From NCBI GenBank assembly GCA_021647945.1, contig JAKITT010000025.1, positions 1-36,453 of the forward strand: a stretch of DNA of 36,453 nucleotides, written 5' to 3'. Positions 7,249-15,806 of the stretch are shown here, in pieces. Under the pieces are notes generated by a model. That model had not been told where the DNA came from, did no database searches, and saw only the letters and a program-made list of their open reading frames with translations. How positions within the stretch are numbered: the first letter of the stretch is position 1; every line of letters starts with the position of its first letter. This DNA comes from Candidatus Polarisedimenticolaceae bacterium. GTDB taxonomy: Bacteria; Pseudomonadota; Gammaproteobacteria; Chromatiales; Chromatiaceae. Made by a program: the position numbers and the translations under genes.

Positions 7249-8088
7249 TTATGGTCGCTTTTCTTCGCTAGACATAGGGCCAACTAGCAATGCTGGATCG
7301 AGACGTTTTTTGAAGAGATTGATTCGCCAATCGAGGTGCGGGCCAGAGACTCGACCCGTGGCACCGATTTCAGCGATTGGCTCACCCTGTTTGACCCAAT
7401 CACCCTGTTTGACCAAGATTTTGCTGAGATGGAGAAATGAGGAGGAGAGGCCGTGGCCATGGTCAACAATGAGGGTGCCACCCGAGTAGAACATATCACT
7501 ATGTACCAGTGTCACTAGACCACCGGCCGGGGCCACCACCTGGGTGCCGACAGGGCCAGCCACATCAACACCAAAATGGGGACGACGCGGTTTGCCATTC
7601 AGTACCCGTTGACTCCCATATACGCCGCTGATGCGCCCAATAGCGGGCCATTTGAAACCATTGAGAAAATCGGTGCGCTTATCATCGCGCATACGCGCCT
7701 GTTTGACCTGTTTACCCTCTGCATTGATCCGTTTCCAGTTATGCTTTGGTGGCGTCACTTTACTGGGTGGCAGGCCGTCAACACGTTGGATATCGTACTG
7801 CCGTTTGACCAGCTCAATCTTGCGCCGCTCGACTGAGCCATCAGGGTTTGTCACCTTGAGGTGGTTGATTAGCGCTTCATCCCGGCCAAAACCGATGAGA
7901 AAGATGCCCTGCTCAGAGATACGAACAGCATCACCATTCAACGCTACTTTGGCACCTGGGGTGACACGACCGTTCAGCAGGCCACCTTGGGTAAAATCTC
8001 CCTCTAATAACAGACTGGCCGATACACAGGGAGCGACAAACAATAAGAGCAGTAGCGGGAGTAGAATTTTTGATTGTGAAGTGCGCAT
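7249..8088 (-). CDS. Secreted M23 (LytM-type) peptidase
   Basis: 279 residues with a signal peptide ending near VSAS. Residues 25-100 look like a beta-rich N-terminal domain, and residues about 145-265 form the LytM fold: HFGVDVAGPVGTQVVAPAGG gives the HxxxD zinc ligands, DHGHGLSSSFLHLSKI and GATGRVSGPHLDWRIN follow. In classical M23 enzymes the last motif is HLH; here it is HLD, so the third zinc ligand position is Asp. That may still bind zinc, or the protein may be a regulator of amidases. It acts in the periplasm on peptidoglycan. ATG 8088 is chosen over the TTG at 8091. Confidence 0.9.
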   Translation of the reverse strand: MRTSQSKILLPLLLLLFVAPCVSASLLLEGDFTQGGLLNGRVTPGAKVALNGDAVRISEQGIFLIGFGRDEALINHLKVTNPDGSVERRKIELVKRQYDIQRVDGLPPSKVTPPKHNWKRINAEGKQVKQARMRDDKRTDFLNGFKWPAIGRISGVYGSQRVLNGKPRRPHFGVDVAGPVGTQVVAPAGGLVTLVHSDMFYSGGTLIVDHGHGLSSSFLHLSKILVKQGDWVKQGEPIAEIGATGRVSGPHLDWRINLFKKRLDPALLVGPMSSEEKRP

Positions 8089-8180
8089 CAATAAAATTTA
8101 GTCGGTTGAGGAATATGGAAAATACCATAGTGCCATTTCACGGTACAATAGAGCGATTCACCACTACCTAACAAAAATTG

Positions 8181-9977
8181 ATGAGTAACGAGACCTTCCG
8201 CAACAGAGAATATAGCTGGCAAGAGGTGGTCAATATGATCACCTGCCACCGCCGTGAGCTGATTAAGGCGAACATTATCGCCTTCTTTGGTGCGCTGGTT
8301 GCGGTGCCCATTCCACTATTAATCCCGCTATTGGTCGATGAGGTGTTACTTGATCAGCCCGGCATCACCATTGAAATCGTCAACAGCCTCTTCCCTGAGA
8401 GCTGGCAAGCCCCCATTCTCTATATCGGTGTTATTCTCGTTTTTACGGTGGTGCTGCGTCTCATCTCACTGCTGTTGAGCGTCTGGCAGACACGCCAGTT
8501 CACCATCATCTCCAAGGATGTGATCTACCGCATTCGTCGGGGTTTGCTACAGCGCCTACAACGCGTCTCCATGTCGGAGTATGAAACACTCGGCAGTGGC
8601 ACTGTCGCCTCCCATCTGGTGACTGATTTGGATGCGGTCGATAGCTTTGTCGGCGTCGCCACCAGCAAATTCCTAGTCGCAGTGTTGAGCATCATCGGCA
8701 CCGCCGTGGTGCTGATCTGGATGAACTGGCAACTGGGGCTCTTCATCCTGCTGCTCAACCCCGTGGTGATCTATGTCACCACCCTCTTCGGCCGTAAGGT
8801 CAAAGAGCTGAAACGGCGTGAAAACTCCGCTTACCAGCTCTTTCAAGAGTCACTCTCCGAGACACTGGATGCCATTCAACAGATTCGCGCCAGCAACCGT
8901 GAACAGCACTACATCAACCGGATCATCAATAAGGCGGATAATATCCGTCACCACTCCGCCAACTTCACCTGGAAGAGTGATGCCGCCGGACGGCTCTCTT
9001 TTATCATCTTCCTGTTCGGTTTCGATCTATTCCGTGCCGTCAGCATGTTGATGGTGCTCTACTCCGATCTCACCATCGGTCAGATGCTCGCCGTCTTCTC
9101 CTACCTCTGGTTCATGATGGCTCCGGTACAAGAGGTGCTTGGCGTACAATACTCCTATCATGGCGCACGGGCCGCGCTGAGCCGTATCAACAACCTGATG
9201 CGCATTGATCTTGAGCCGATCTACCCCCATGAAGTCAATCCATTTGATGGGCAGCAAACCAATGCCATCCGCCTTGATCAGATCTGTTTCAGCTACGGTG
9301 ATGGACCGCTGGTGTTAGATCAAGTTTCACTCACAATTGCGAAGGGTGAAAAGGTCGCGCTGGTGGGAGCCAGTGGCGGCGGAAAAACCACCTTGGTACA
9401 GGTGCTGCTCGGCCTCTATAGCCCCAATTCTGGGCAGATCTATTTTGATGATATCCCTGTTACCAAAATTGGTATGGATGTGGTGCGTGACAATGTGGCC
9501 ACCGTACTGCAACACCCTGCCCTGTTGAACGATACCGTACGTATGAACCTCACCCTCGGCAAAGATGTGAGTGATGAAGCGATCTGGCAAGCATTAGAGA
9601 TTGCTCAACTGGATGAGACGGTGCAAGCCTTAGAGCAACAACTGGAGACGTTAGTTGGCCGAGATGGCATTCGACTATCAGGTGGCCAGCGTCAACGTCT
9701 TGCCGTTGCACGTATGGTACTTACCGACCCCAAAGTGGTGATTCTTGATGAGGCAACCTCGGCACTCGACACCTCAACCGAAAGCGCCCTGCACCATGCC
9801 CTGCAATCGTTCCTCAAAGACCGTACCACCCTGATCATCGCCCATCGTCTCAGCGCCGTTAAACAGGCCGATCGTGTACTGGTGTTTGAAGATGGCCGTA
9901 TCGTCGAAGAGGGGCGGCATGATGAGCTAATCGACAACAATGGTCTCTACGCCTCGCTCTATGGGCGACAGACATAA
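8181..9977 (+). CDS. ABC exporter, fused membrane and ATPase domains (MsbA-like)
   Basis: 598 residues. The N-terminal two thirds is a six-helix ABC transporter membrane domain (about 35-325). The ATPase domain (about 355-595) has Walker A GASGGGKTTL, a Q-loop at LQHPALL, signature LSGGQRQRLAVAR, Walker B VVILDEATSAL and switch His in IIAHRLSAV. Such homodimeric exporters flip lipids, export peptides or drugs; there is no C39 peptidase domain, so it is not a bacteriocin maturase. The MOSC gene starts 1 nt after its stop, suggesting an operon. The divergent M23 and TolC-like genes make an envelope export link possible but unproven. ATG 8181 is preferred to TTG 8178; the SD is weak. Confidence 0.9.
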   Translation: MSNETFRNREYSWQEVVNMITCHRRELIKANIIAFFGALVAVPIPLLIPLLVDEVLLDQPGITIEIVNSLFPESWQAPILYIGVILVFTVVLRLISLLLSVWQTRQFTIISKDVIYRIRRGLLQRLQRVSMSEYETLGSGTVASHLVTDLDAVDSFVGVATSKFLVAVLSIIGTAVVLIWMNWQLGLFILLLNPVVIYVTTLFGRKVKELKRRENSAYQLFQESLSETLDAIQQIRASNREQHYINRIINKADNIRHHSANFTWKSDAAGRLSFIIFLFGFDLFRAVSMLMVLYSDLTIGQMLAVFSYLWFMMAPVQEVLGVQYSYHGARAALSRINNLMRIDLEPIYPHEVNPFDGQQTNAIRLDQICFSYGDGPLVLDQVSLTIAKGEKVALVGASGGGKTTLVQVLLGLYSPNSGQIYFDDIPVTKIGMDVVRDNVATVLQHPALLNDTVRMNLTLGKDVSDEAIWQALEIAQLDETVQALEQQLETLVGRDGIRLSGGQRQRLAVARMVLTDPKVVILDEATSALDTSTESALHHALQSFLKDRTTLIIAHRLSAVKQADRVLVFEDGRIVEEGRHDELIDNNGLYASLYGRQT

Positions 9978-9978
9978 C

Positions 9979-10422
9979 ATGGGCCATCTACTGAGCATTG
10001 CGATCAAAGAGCAATCACGCGGCCCAATGAAGCGGCTGGCGCACACCCCAGTCACCACCACTCATGGCATCGCCAACGATTTTCGTGGCCAACCGGGTAA
10101 GCGACAGGTGACATTACTGGCACGTGAAAGCTGGCAAGCGGTCTGCCAAACAGTCGGCGAAGAGCTGCCCTGGCTGACACGTCGGGCCAATCTCTATATT
10201 GAAGGGGTCGATCTGCACCGAACAACGGGGAAGATCGTGCAGATTGGCCAACTCAAACTACTCATCACCCAAGAGACCGATCCCTGCAAACGCATGAGAG
10301 AGGTGGGCGATGGCCTATTTGAAGCGATGGCTATTGAGTGGCGTGGCGGCGTATGCTGCCAAGTGATTCAAGCGGGTGACATTACAATTGGCGACAAAGT
10401 GGAGATCATTGATGACAAATAA
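9979..10422 (+). CDS. MOSC domain protein
   Basis: 147 residues comprising essentially one MOSC domain: ANLYIEGVDL, IGQLKLLITQETDPCKRM with the conserved cysteine, IEWRGGVCCQVI and GDKVEII. MOSC domains occur in molybdenum-cofactor sulfurases and in mARC/YiiM-type molybdoenzymes; standalone short forms are poorly characterised. The ATG at 9979 follows the ABC exporter stop by one nucleotide. An upstream in-frame start at 9940 would overlap the exporter and add residues that do not fit the family. The stop overlaps the next gene by 11 nt, so these three genes are probably one operon. Confidence 0.85.
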   Translation: MGHLLSIAIKEQSRGPMKRLAHTPVTTTHGIANDFRGQPGKRQVTLLARESWQAVCQTVGEELPWLTRRANLYIEGVDLHRTTGKIVQIGQLKLLITQETDPCKRMREVGDGLFEAMAIEWRGGVCCQVIQAGDITIGDKVEIIDDK

Positions 10423-10978
10423 CAGTAGCAGCATAACCAAGGTGATAGGCCAGACACGACGTTGGTTGAAAAAGATCATCCTACGCCACAACTTCTGCCC
10501 GTTTGGTCATGAACCCGATAAAAAAGATCTCATCCGCTACGCCGTTTGTGAGTCAAATGACCCCGAGGCCGTCGCTGAAATGTTCATGGATGAGCTGATA
10601 AAGCTACGTGATGGTGACCACAGCAAGATCGAAACCACCCTCTTCATCACCCCAAACTGCTTTGCTGATTTCAATGATTACAACGACTTCCTCGATGTAG
10701 TCGATGTGATGCTTGAAGAGTTAAATCTGAATGGCACCATCCAAATAGCCAGCTTCCACCCCGACTACCAGTTTGCCGACCTGGCGGCGGATGATGCCCG
10801 CAACTACACCAACCGCTCACTGCACCCCACCTTCCACCTGATTCTCGAAGATAGCATCGAACGTGCTCGCGCTACCCACCCCGATGTAGAGAGCATTCCA
10901 CAAACCAATATGGATCTATTGGAGAAGCAGGGGTTGGAGGAGTCAAAGAAGCAGTTGGAGGCGTGTCGAGAGGAGTGA
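10412..10978 (+). CDS. DUF1415 family protein
   Basis: 188 residues starting at ATG 10412, which has GGAG 8 nt upstream; the frame also opens earlier at 10376 but that part lies inside the MOSC gene. The family landmarks are visible: NFCPFG near residue 24, IETTLFITPNCFADFNDYNDFLD, IQIASFHPDYQFAD and NRSLHPTFHLILEDSIE. No function is established for DUF1415. Soluble, no signal peptide. The overlap with the MOSC gene suggests translational coupling. The two conserved Cys/His-rich patches might bind metal, an inference only. Confidence 0.85.
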   Translation: MTNNSSSITKVIGQTRRWLKKIILRHNFCPFGHEPDKKDLIRYAVCESNDPEAVAEMFMDELIKLRDGDHSKIETTLFITPNCFADFNDYNDFLDVVDVMLEELNLNGTIQIASFHPDYQFADLAADDARNYTNRSLHPTFHLILEDSIERARATHPDVESIPQTNMDLLEKQGLEESKKQLEACREE

Positions 10979-10987
10979 GCCCATCAC

Positions 10988-11998
10988 TCAAGTTAACAAT
11001 GTACCCTGCAAAAATTCAGAGATTCGTGGCTCCAACCAATAGTGCGGTTTAAAAGGGTTGTTGCCACTGATAAAACCCACATGCCCACCACCAGAAGTCA
11101 CTTCAACTAAGAGCGTGGCTGATAGCTCATCTGGCCGGGGAAGAATTGACTCCGTCATAAAGGGGTCATCAATGGCGTGCAGTATCAGGGTAGGGATCAC
11201 AATCTTATGTAGATATTGGCGGGAGCTTGAGAGGCGGTAGTAGTGCTTGGCATCTTTAAAACCATGTAGCTTTGCAACCACCTGGTCATCATATTGCCAA
11301 AATGACTTTATCGCTGATAAATCACCGAGTTGCTGAATCTTTCTCGCCTCTTGGTGCTGCCCTACCCTCGCTAAATGATGCCCCTTCTCCTCAATGTAGT
11401 TGACCAGATCATGAATCAGATTACGCCGGTATAGCTTTGAAAAACCCTGATCAAGCTTGGTTGCACAATCGGCTAATACAAGTGGTGCAGAGACTGAAAT
11501 CGCGGCATCGAGCGAGATATTGTCACCCTGTTCACCCAGCCACTTCAGCAGTACATTGCCACCCAGTGAGAAGCCGATAGCAGCCATTGGCCTCTCTGGC
11601 TCACGTAGACGCAGGGTGCGGTAGAGAAAGTCGATATCCCCCGTCTCACCTGAGTGGTAGCCCCGTGCCAAGCGGTTGGGTTCACCGCTACACCCTCTAA
11701 AATTGAGCACAACGCTGCTCACCCCCTCTTTTAGGAGGCGATGCTGTAGGCCGAGGATGTAACAGGATTGGGAGCTACCGGTTAAACCGTGCAGTAGGAT
11801 AACCAACGGCCCCTCCCCGTCACTGCACCAATCTATATCAATAAAGTCACTATCTGGTGTTGTCAGACGCTCTCGTTTAAGGAGAGTGAGAGGGGGAGAT
11901 TTTCGCAGTAGCGCGGGGTATAGGGTTTGCAGATGGCAATTGTTCAACCACCAAGCCGGTTTAAACGTTGATGGATAGGTTGAGTGGTGATTTAACAT
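10988..11998 (-). CDS. YheT-like alpha/beta hydrolase
   Basis: 336 residues of the YheT / LABH3 hydrolase type. It has the N-terminal WWLNNCHLQTLYPALLR signature of this subfamily, the oxyanion-loop LLHGLTGSSQSCY, LNFRGCSGEPNR, the nucleophile elbow GFSLGGN (Ser), an acid in LHAIDDPFM (Asp) and the catalytic His in SGGGHVGF. The family is annotated as esterase or hydrolase of unknown substrate. It is a single leftward gene converging on the DUF1415 gene with only 9 bp between, so no terminator fits there. Confidence 0.9.
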   Translation of the reverse strand: MLNHHSTYPSTFKPAWWLNNCHLQTLYPALLRKSPPLTLLKRERLTTPDSDFIDIDWCSDGEGPLVILLHGLTGSSQSCYILGLQHRLLKEGVSSVVLNFRGCSGEPNRLARGYHSGETGDIDFLYRTLRLREPERPMAAIGFSLGGNVLLKWLGEQGDNISLDAAISVSAPLVLADCATKLDQGFSKLYRRNLIHDLVNYIEEKGHHLARVGQHQEARKIQQLGDLSAIKSFWQYDDQVVAKLHGFKDAKHYYRLSSSRQYLHKIVIPTLILHAIDDPFMTESILPRPDELSATLLVEVTSGGGHVGFISGNNPFKPHYWLEPRISEFLQGTLLT

Positions 11999-12242
11999 CT
12001 ATTTTCCAAAGGAAGTTCTGATTAACTCAGGTTGGATTACAACCCATCTAAAACAGTCATAATTCGAGTTCGGAAGCATACTAAGCAGCTTTGCTGCTCA
12101 AGAAAAAAGACACTATTCACAGGGTCAGCTTATGTTGTGCAGAAAGCGGAAATAGGGGCAAAAAGCAGGAGGGGTAGATTGTTGGGAAAAGGAAGCCTAT
12201 TCTTAAATTAAGTCACAAGCCATATATTTCCAAGGAGTCGAC
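11999..12242. other. Intergenic region upstream of the two-gene cassette
   Basis: This gap between the divergent YheT-like gene and the gene at 12243 holds a short hairpin AGCAGC-TTT-GCTGCT (12089-12103) and a strong SD, AAGGAG, six nt before the ATG at 12243. I cannot pick a promoter with confidence. Confidence 0.5.
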
Positions 12243-14216
12243 ATGCTACAGGAAAAATGGGTGCAAATCTGGCCAACAGATTATACAGAAATCGACCTTC
12301 TCCCCGAGACCACACGCGCTAAACTCAAAAACTCACCGGCCCCGGTAACCTCGATTGCGGTGGTTCCCCTGATTGAGCAGTTCGCTGCGTACACCTATTT
12401 GTGGCCCTCTCCAATGGAGACCGAAGATAACGATGAGCCACTGAACAATCGCCCGCTGGAACAACCCTATCTGCTCGGTTGTCAGGTGTTGTATCGTCAG
12501 GAGTGGCACTTGCTCGGGCATGCGCGGGGTGAATTGCTGCACAGCCTGCCGCTAGCACCGGGCGAAGAGACCACCATTGAGGTGCTCACGTGGGATCGCA
12601 ACGTATATCGGCGTGATGCCGAGATCAACACCGATCTGGAACGCAATGTCGAGGAGAATCACAGCTTCAAGGACAGTCGTGAAGTCGCACGTGAGATGCA
12701 GAAAACCAAGAACTGGTACGTCAGCGGTAAGGGTTCAGTCAATATCTTCAATATGGTGAAGGTCAATGCTGACCCGGGCGGGATGAGTGAGCAGACCGTC
12801 CATATCGATAAGAACTCGCGCCAGACTATCACCGAGGCGACCCAAAGCACCGGTACCCGACTGCACAACCAGCGCAAGACATCGATCTCTACTACCCGCG
12901 AATATGGACGTGAAGATCGGATCTCACGCAAGTTGACCAACACCAATCGTTGTCACCCGGTGAGCTACCACTTCCACGAGGTGGTGCGCAATTACCGGGT
13001 GAAAACCGCCCTGGCCACACCCGCCGCGAGGCCCTGTATTTTTGTCAAGCAGGAGCACCCGATTGAACGCAGCGAACTGTTGGTGGAACCGTTTGAGTAC
13101 GATGCATTTCTGAACACACTGCGATGGATCCACACTAACAGCCATATACTTGCCCGCGGCCTGCTGGACCGTAGTTTCTTTAATGGCTTAACGGTGTTGC
13201 CTGAAGTGCTGGCCTACTGGTCGTTGCGCCGTGGGCTTGCTGCCACCGGGCCCAGGGATGTAGAACTAAGGTCATATGTCAGCAGCCTCGTGTCGGGCAC
13301 TCAAAGTGTTTACGATGCGCCCAATTCGCTCACTCCTGGCCCAAACTTTGAGCGCTCGCTACTGAAACTCTATATCGCGCAACACGCTTCCTGGCTGTTT
13401 TCGGCCATTCTGCTGGACAACAACAGTCTGGCCAACATGCTTGAAAGTCATGAGGAGGGGGCGCTTACCCAAGCGGTCGATGACTTTCTGTCTATCTATG
13501 CACGCGACTACCCAAATACACCTCAGGCATTTCGAAGCCTGTTCGAAAGTGATTGGGCTAAGCGTTACATTGCCAATCGGATCACATCACTCAGGGCCGC
13601 CTATGCCAAATTGGTGTATGGACCAGCGCCGGGCGAAGAACCCGAAGAGCAACATTTGAATCGGATGCGTGAAGTCTCCGAAGTGGTGCGTTTACTGCGA
13701 CACATAGAACAAAATCACCTGCATTACTTTCAACTTATCTGGGCGGCCAAGGATCCGGGGCAACTTATTCTGGAAACGAGCAACCAGGTGCTGCCCGGTG
13801 GTAATGATGTCACGCTGGCTGATGTGATCGAACCGACCCCGTTGGGCTTTTATGCCGACTATGCAGTATTTCCATATACACGTGCTGAGGAAGGGTCTGC
13901 ACTGGCATTGTTGATTGAGTCGTTTCTAGCGCTTCAAAACAACCCACCAAAAGAGGTCGATGTTGTGCTTCCAACCAACGGTATCGTGGTGGAAGCTGAA
14001 CTCGGCGACTCCAACGCGTGTGAGCCTTTCATTCAGCAGCACCGGCAGTACGATCTACAGATCAAGGAAAAGGAGAGCGAACAAGCTGAACTGGAAAACC
14101 AGCGCCGGCGCCGCAAGATCGAACGCTGCCAGTTAGACAATCCTGAGTGCTGTCCGCCCGAGCGTTACGGACTGTTGCACCGGTTTCTATGCTGGTTATG
14201 TGGGCGGCGCGAGTGA
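12243..14216 (+). CDS. Large protein of unknown function, first gene of a two-gene cassette
   Basis: 657 residues with a strong SD (AAGGAG) before the ATG. I do not recognise a named family. No signal peptide or clear transmembrane helix. Visible features: an N-terminal block QEWHLLGHARGELLHSLPL then APGEETTIEVLTWDR (about 86-121); a polar, charged stretch that looks coiled or beta-helical (about 122-230); CHPVSYHFHEVVRNYRV (about 239-255); an alpha-rich middle; LPTNGIVVEAELGDSNACE (about 582-600); a charged helix with QRRRRKIE (about 622-630); and a Cys-rich tail (CQLDNPECC..., CWLCG). The LAPGE, YHFHEV and LPTxGxxxEAxLGxSNACE blocks resemble motifs I recall from large uncharacterised bacterial proteins, but that is memory and unchecked. 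The next gene begins 6 nt after its stop. It appears more GC-rich than the flanking DNA, and IS relics lie downstream. Confidence 0.85.
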   Translation: MLQEKWVQIWPTDYTEIDLLPETTRAKLKNSPAPVTSIAVVPLIEQFAAYTYLWPSPMETEDNDEPLNNRPLEQPYLLGCQVLYRQEWHLLGHARGELLHSLPLAPGEETTIEVLTWDRNVYRRDAEINTDLERNVEENHSFKDSREVAREMQKTKNWYVSGKGSVNIFNMVKVNADPGGMSEQTVHIDKNSRQTITEATQSTGTRLHNQRKTSISTTREYGREDRISRKLTNTNRCHPVSYHFHEVVRNYRVKTALATPAARPCIFVKQEHPIERSELLVEPFEYDAFLNTLRWIHTNSHILARGLLDRSFFNGLTVLPEVLAYWSLRRGLAATGPRDVELRSYVSSLVSGTQSVYDAPNSLTPGPNFERSLLKLYIAQHASWLFSAILLDNNSLANMLESHEEGALTQAVDDFLSIYARDYPNTPQAFRSLFESDWAKRYIANRITSLRAAYAKLVYGPAPGEEPEEQHLNRMREVSEVVRLLRHIEQNHLHYFQLIWAAKDPGQLILETSNQVLPGGNDVTLADVIEPTPLGFYADYAVFPYTRAEEGSALALLIESFLALQNNPPKEVDVVLPTNGIVVEAELGDSNACEPFIQQHRQYDLQIKEKESEQAELENQRRRRKIERCQLDNPECCPPERYGLLHRFLCWLCGRRE

Positions 14217-14222
14217 TACGAG

Positions 14223-15413
14223 ATGAAGAGCAAGTTCGACGCATGGGAACAAGGAGTGCAGAACCGAGGTCTCAACGAGCTGGAAGAGGCGTTGATTGCA
14301 GCTCGTGGTGGAGGTTTGCGGTTACTCGGGGTGAGTTACGGGTCGCAACAACTGGTGTTCGAGTTCAACCGTGAACTTCGGAGTATAGATGAGGCTTGGC
14401 GACACCTATTTGGCGTTGGTGCAACTGCTACCAGTGACCCCAGTGCTGCACGTTGGTACGAAGATCACCCTGAAATGGGTCTGGTGGCGAAAAACACCCG
14501 ACGCGACGGCAAGCGTCTCATAATCAGTGATGGACTACGTTTTGCGTACGCACAGCTACGTGAGGAGATCAAGCTCAGACATGGCTTCATACGAGATCTT
14601 GATGCTGAGCTAGGCAGCCAGGTGTTGACAGCACCGCAGCAGGCGTTCAATACCTGTTTCAACAAGCGTTTTGAGCGGGCTGCTTTCGTAGAGTGCCTAA
14701 TGCACCGGGCTCGACACAAGTGGCAAACCATAAAAAGCTCGGGACAGATTATTGCCGGCATTGATCGTAAGCAGGGCGCGCCGCAACATGCAGTGACGCC
14801 GCTTGATCGAACACGTGTGCTGGCTGTGCTTGAGGGGTGGTCGGAAAACGCCACTTATATGGATCTCAAGCTGTTCGACAAATGTCAGATGAGTTTCCAG
14901 CCGAAACTGGCCCCTTATGTGACCACACCATTCACCACTGCCGACTGCAGGCACTACAGAATTGGGGTGGATGATGTGGAGACGGCCAGCAAGCTGATCA
15001 CCATGCCGGGTGTGCATGAGGGATCGTTCAACTGCTTACCAACACCCGGTGCCATCATGTCGGTGGGTGACGTGTTTGAAAAGACGACGCGCCGCTACAT
15101 TGAGTCGCGTAGCTATTATCGCATCTACGGTGAGCAGTTGGGGGCCGAGGTGCCAAACATTAATGACTATTTTACCACTTTACTGGAGTGGGACACTCAT
15201 CACTGCTACGGCCTGTTGCTGCAGCTCAATAAGTTCAATACCTGGGTCTCGCAGGGTGATGGCGAGCTACCTGAGATAGCTGCTGCGGCCTGGTCTTGGG
15301 TTCTGAAAAGCGCCATTAGTGGTAGTGCGATCTACAAGCGCTACAATCTGATTCACGACTCAGAGGATTTGCTAGATAGTATCCATGATCTGGATTACCA
15401 GAATTACCCCTGA
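14223..15413 (+). CDS. Protein of unknown function, second gene of the cassette
   Basis: 396 residues, 6 nt after the preceding gene and surely cotranscribed with it. No family recognised. It is predicted soluble and mostly helical, without signal peptide or TM helix. The N-terminus (about 1-60) is charged and contains GGGLRLLGVSYGSQQLVFEFNREL; a middle segment (about 140-200) is rich in R, K, H and C; the C-terminal third has several W and Y residues (LLEWDTHHCYGLLLQLNKFNTWV, AAAAWSWVLKSAI) and ends with an acidic helix. No catalytic signature is evident. Its constant company with the 657-residue protein is the only functional clue. The stop lies about 50 bp before IS-like DNA. Confidence 0.85.
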   Translation: MKSKFDAWEQGVQNRGLNELEEALIAARGGGLRLLGVSYGSQQLVFEFNRELRSIDEAWRHLFGVGATATSDPSAARWYEDHPEMGLVAKNTRRDGKRLIISDGLRFAYAQLREEIKLRHGFIRDLDAELGSQVLTAPQQAFNTCFNKRFERAAFVECLMHRARHKWQTIKSSGQIIAGIDRKQGAPQHAVTPLDRTRVLAVLEGWSENATYMDLKLFDKCQMSFQPKLAPYVTTPFTTADCRHYRIGVDDVETASKLITMPGVHEGSFNCLPTPGAIMSVGDVFEKTTRRYIESRSYYRIYGEQLGAEVPNINDYFTTLLEWDTHHCYGLLLQLNKFNTWVSQGDGELPEIAAAAWSWVLKSAISGSAIYKRYNLIHDSEDLLDSIHDLDYQNYP

Positions 15414-15459
15414 GCGGGTCGCTGCTGGCTGTCGGGGAAAGGTGGCTCTTTCATATCCA

Positions 15460-15806
15460 ATAGCACTGCTGTCCCGTTAACGGATTGAATAAGGAGACCT
15501 GATCCACCCGTAATTGATACAATATGTTTATCGATAACCTATTGAATCAACAGAGAGAATCAGGCCATGGCTCATTGTAATACGATCTTCTCACAAATAC
15601 TAAAACTTGTTCCGAGACATGAATTCGAGACCCTTGCTAAACAGCATCATTCAGGTCGCTCTTTTCGGACGGCATCCCGTTGGTCGCAGTTCGTGAGCCT
15701 CTCTATGGCACAATTATCAGGCCGAATAGGGGCCATATTCCTGAATTTGTTACGGTGACAGATGGCAAAGTAGGTGACGTTACTGTGGGTCGAACCATCA
15801 ATTTCC
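15460..15806 (+). mobile_element. IS4-family insertion sequence relic (DUF4372-type transposase, internally deleted)
   Basis: From ATG 15567 the frame reads MAHCNTIFSQILKLVPRHE and continues through AKQHHSGRSFRTASRWSQFV to MAQLSGR, the DUF4372 N-terminus of IS4-type transposases. At about 15718 it jumps: the original frame ends at 15758, while another frame continues RGHIPEFVTVTDGKVGDVTVGR, a stretch belonging to the middle of such transposases. So an internal deletion with frameshift removed a large part, and the 3' end is replaced by the IS1595 relic at about 15807. The left limit (about 15460) is an estimate from where the leader sequence appears. Non-functional. Confidence 0.8.

Noticed and set aside
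5867-9977. A complete type I secretion system
   Set aside because: No membrane-fusion protein or RTX-type substrate is present, and the M23 and MOSC genes do not belong to such systems.
9940-9978. Longer N-terminus for the MOSC protein
   Set aside because: Those codons overlap the end of the ABC exporter and the ATG at 9979 fits the family better.
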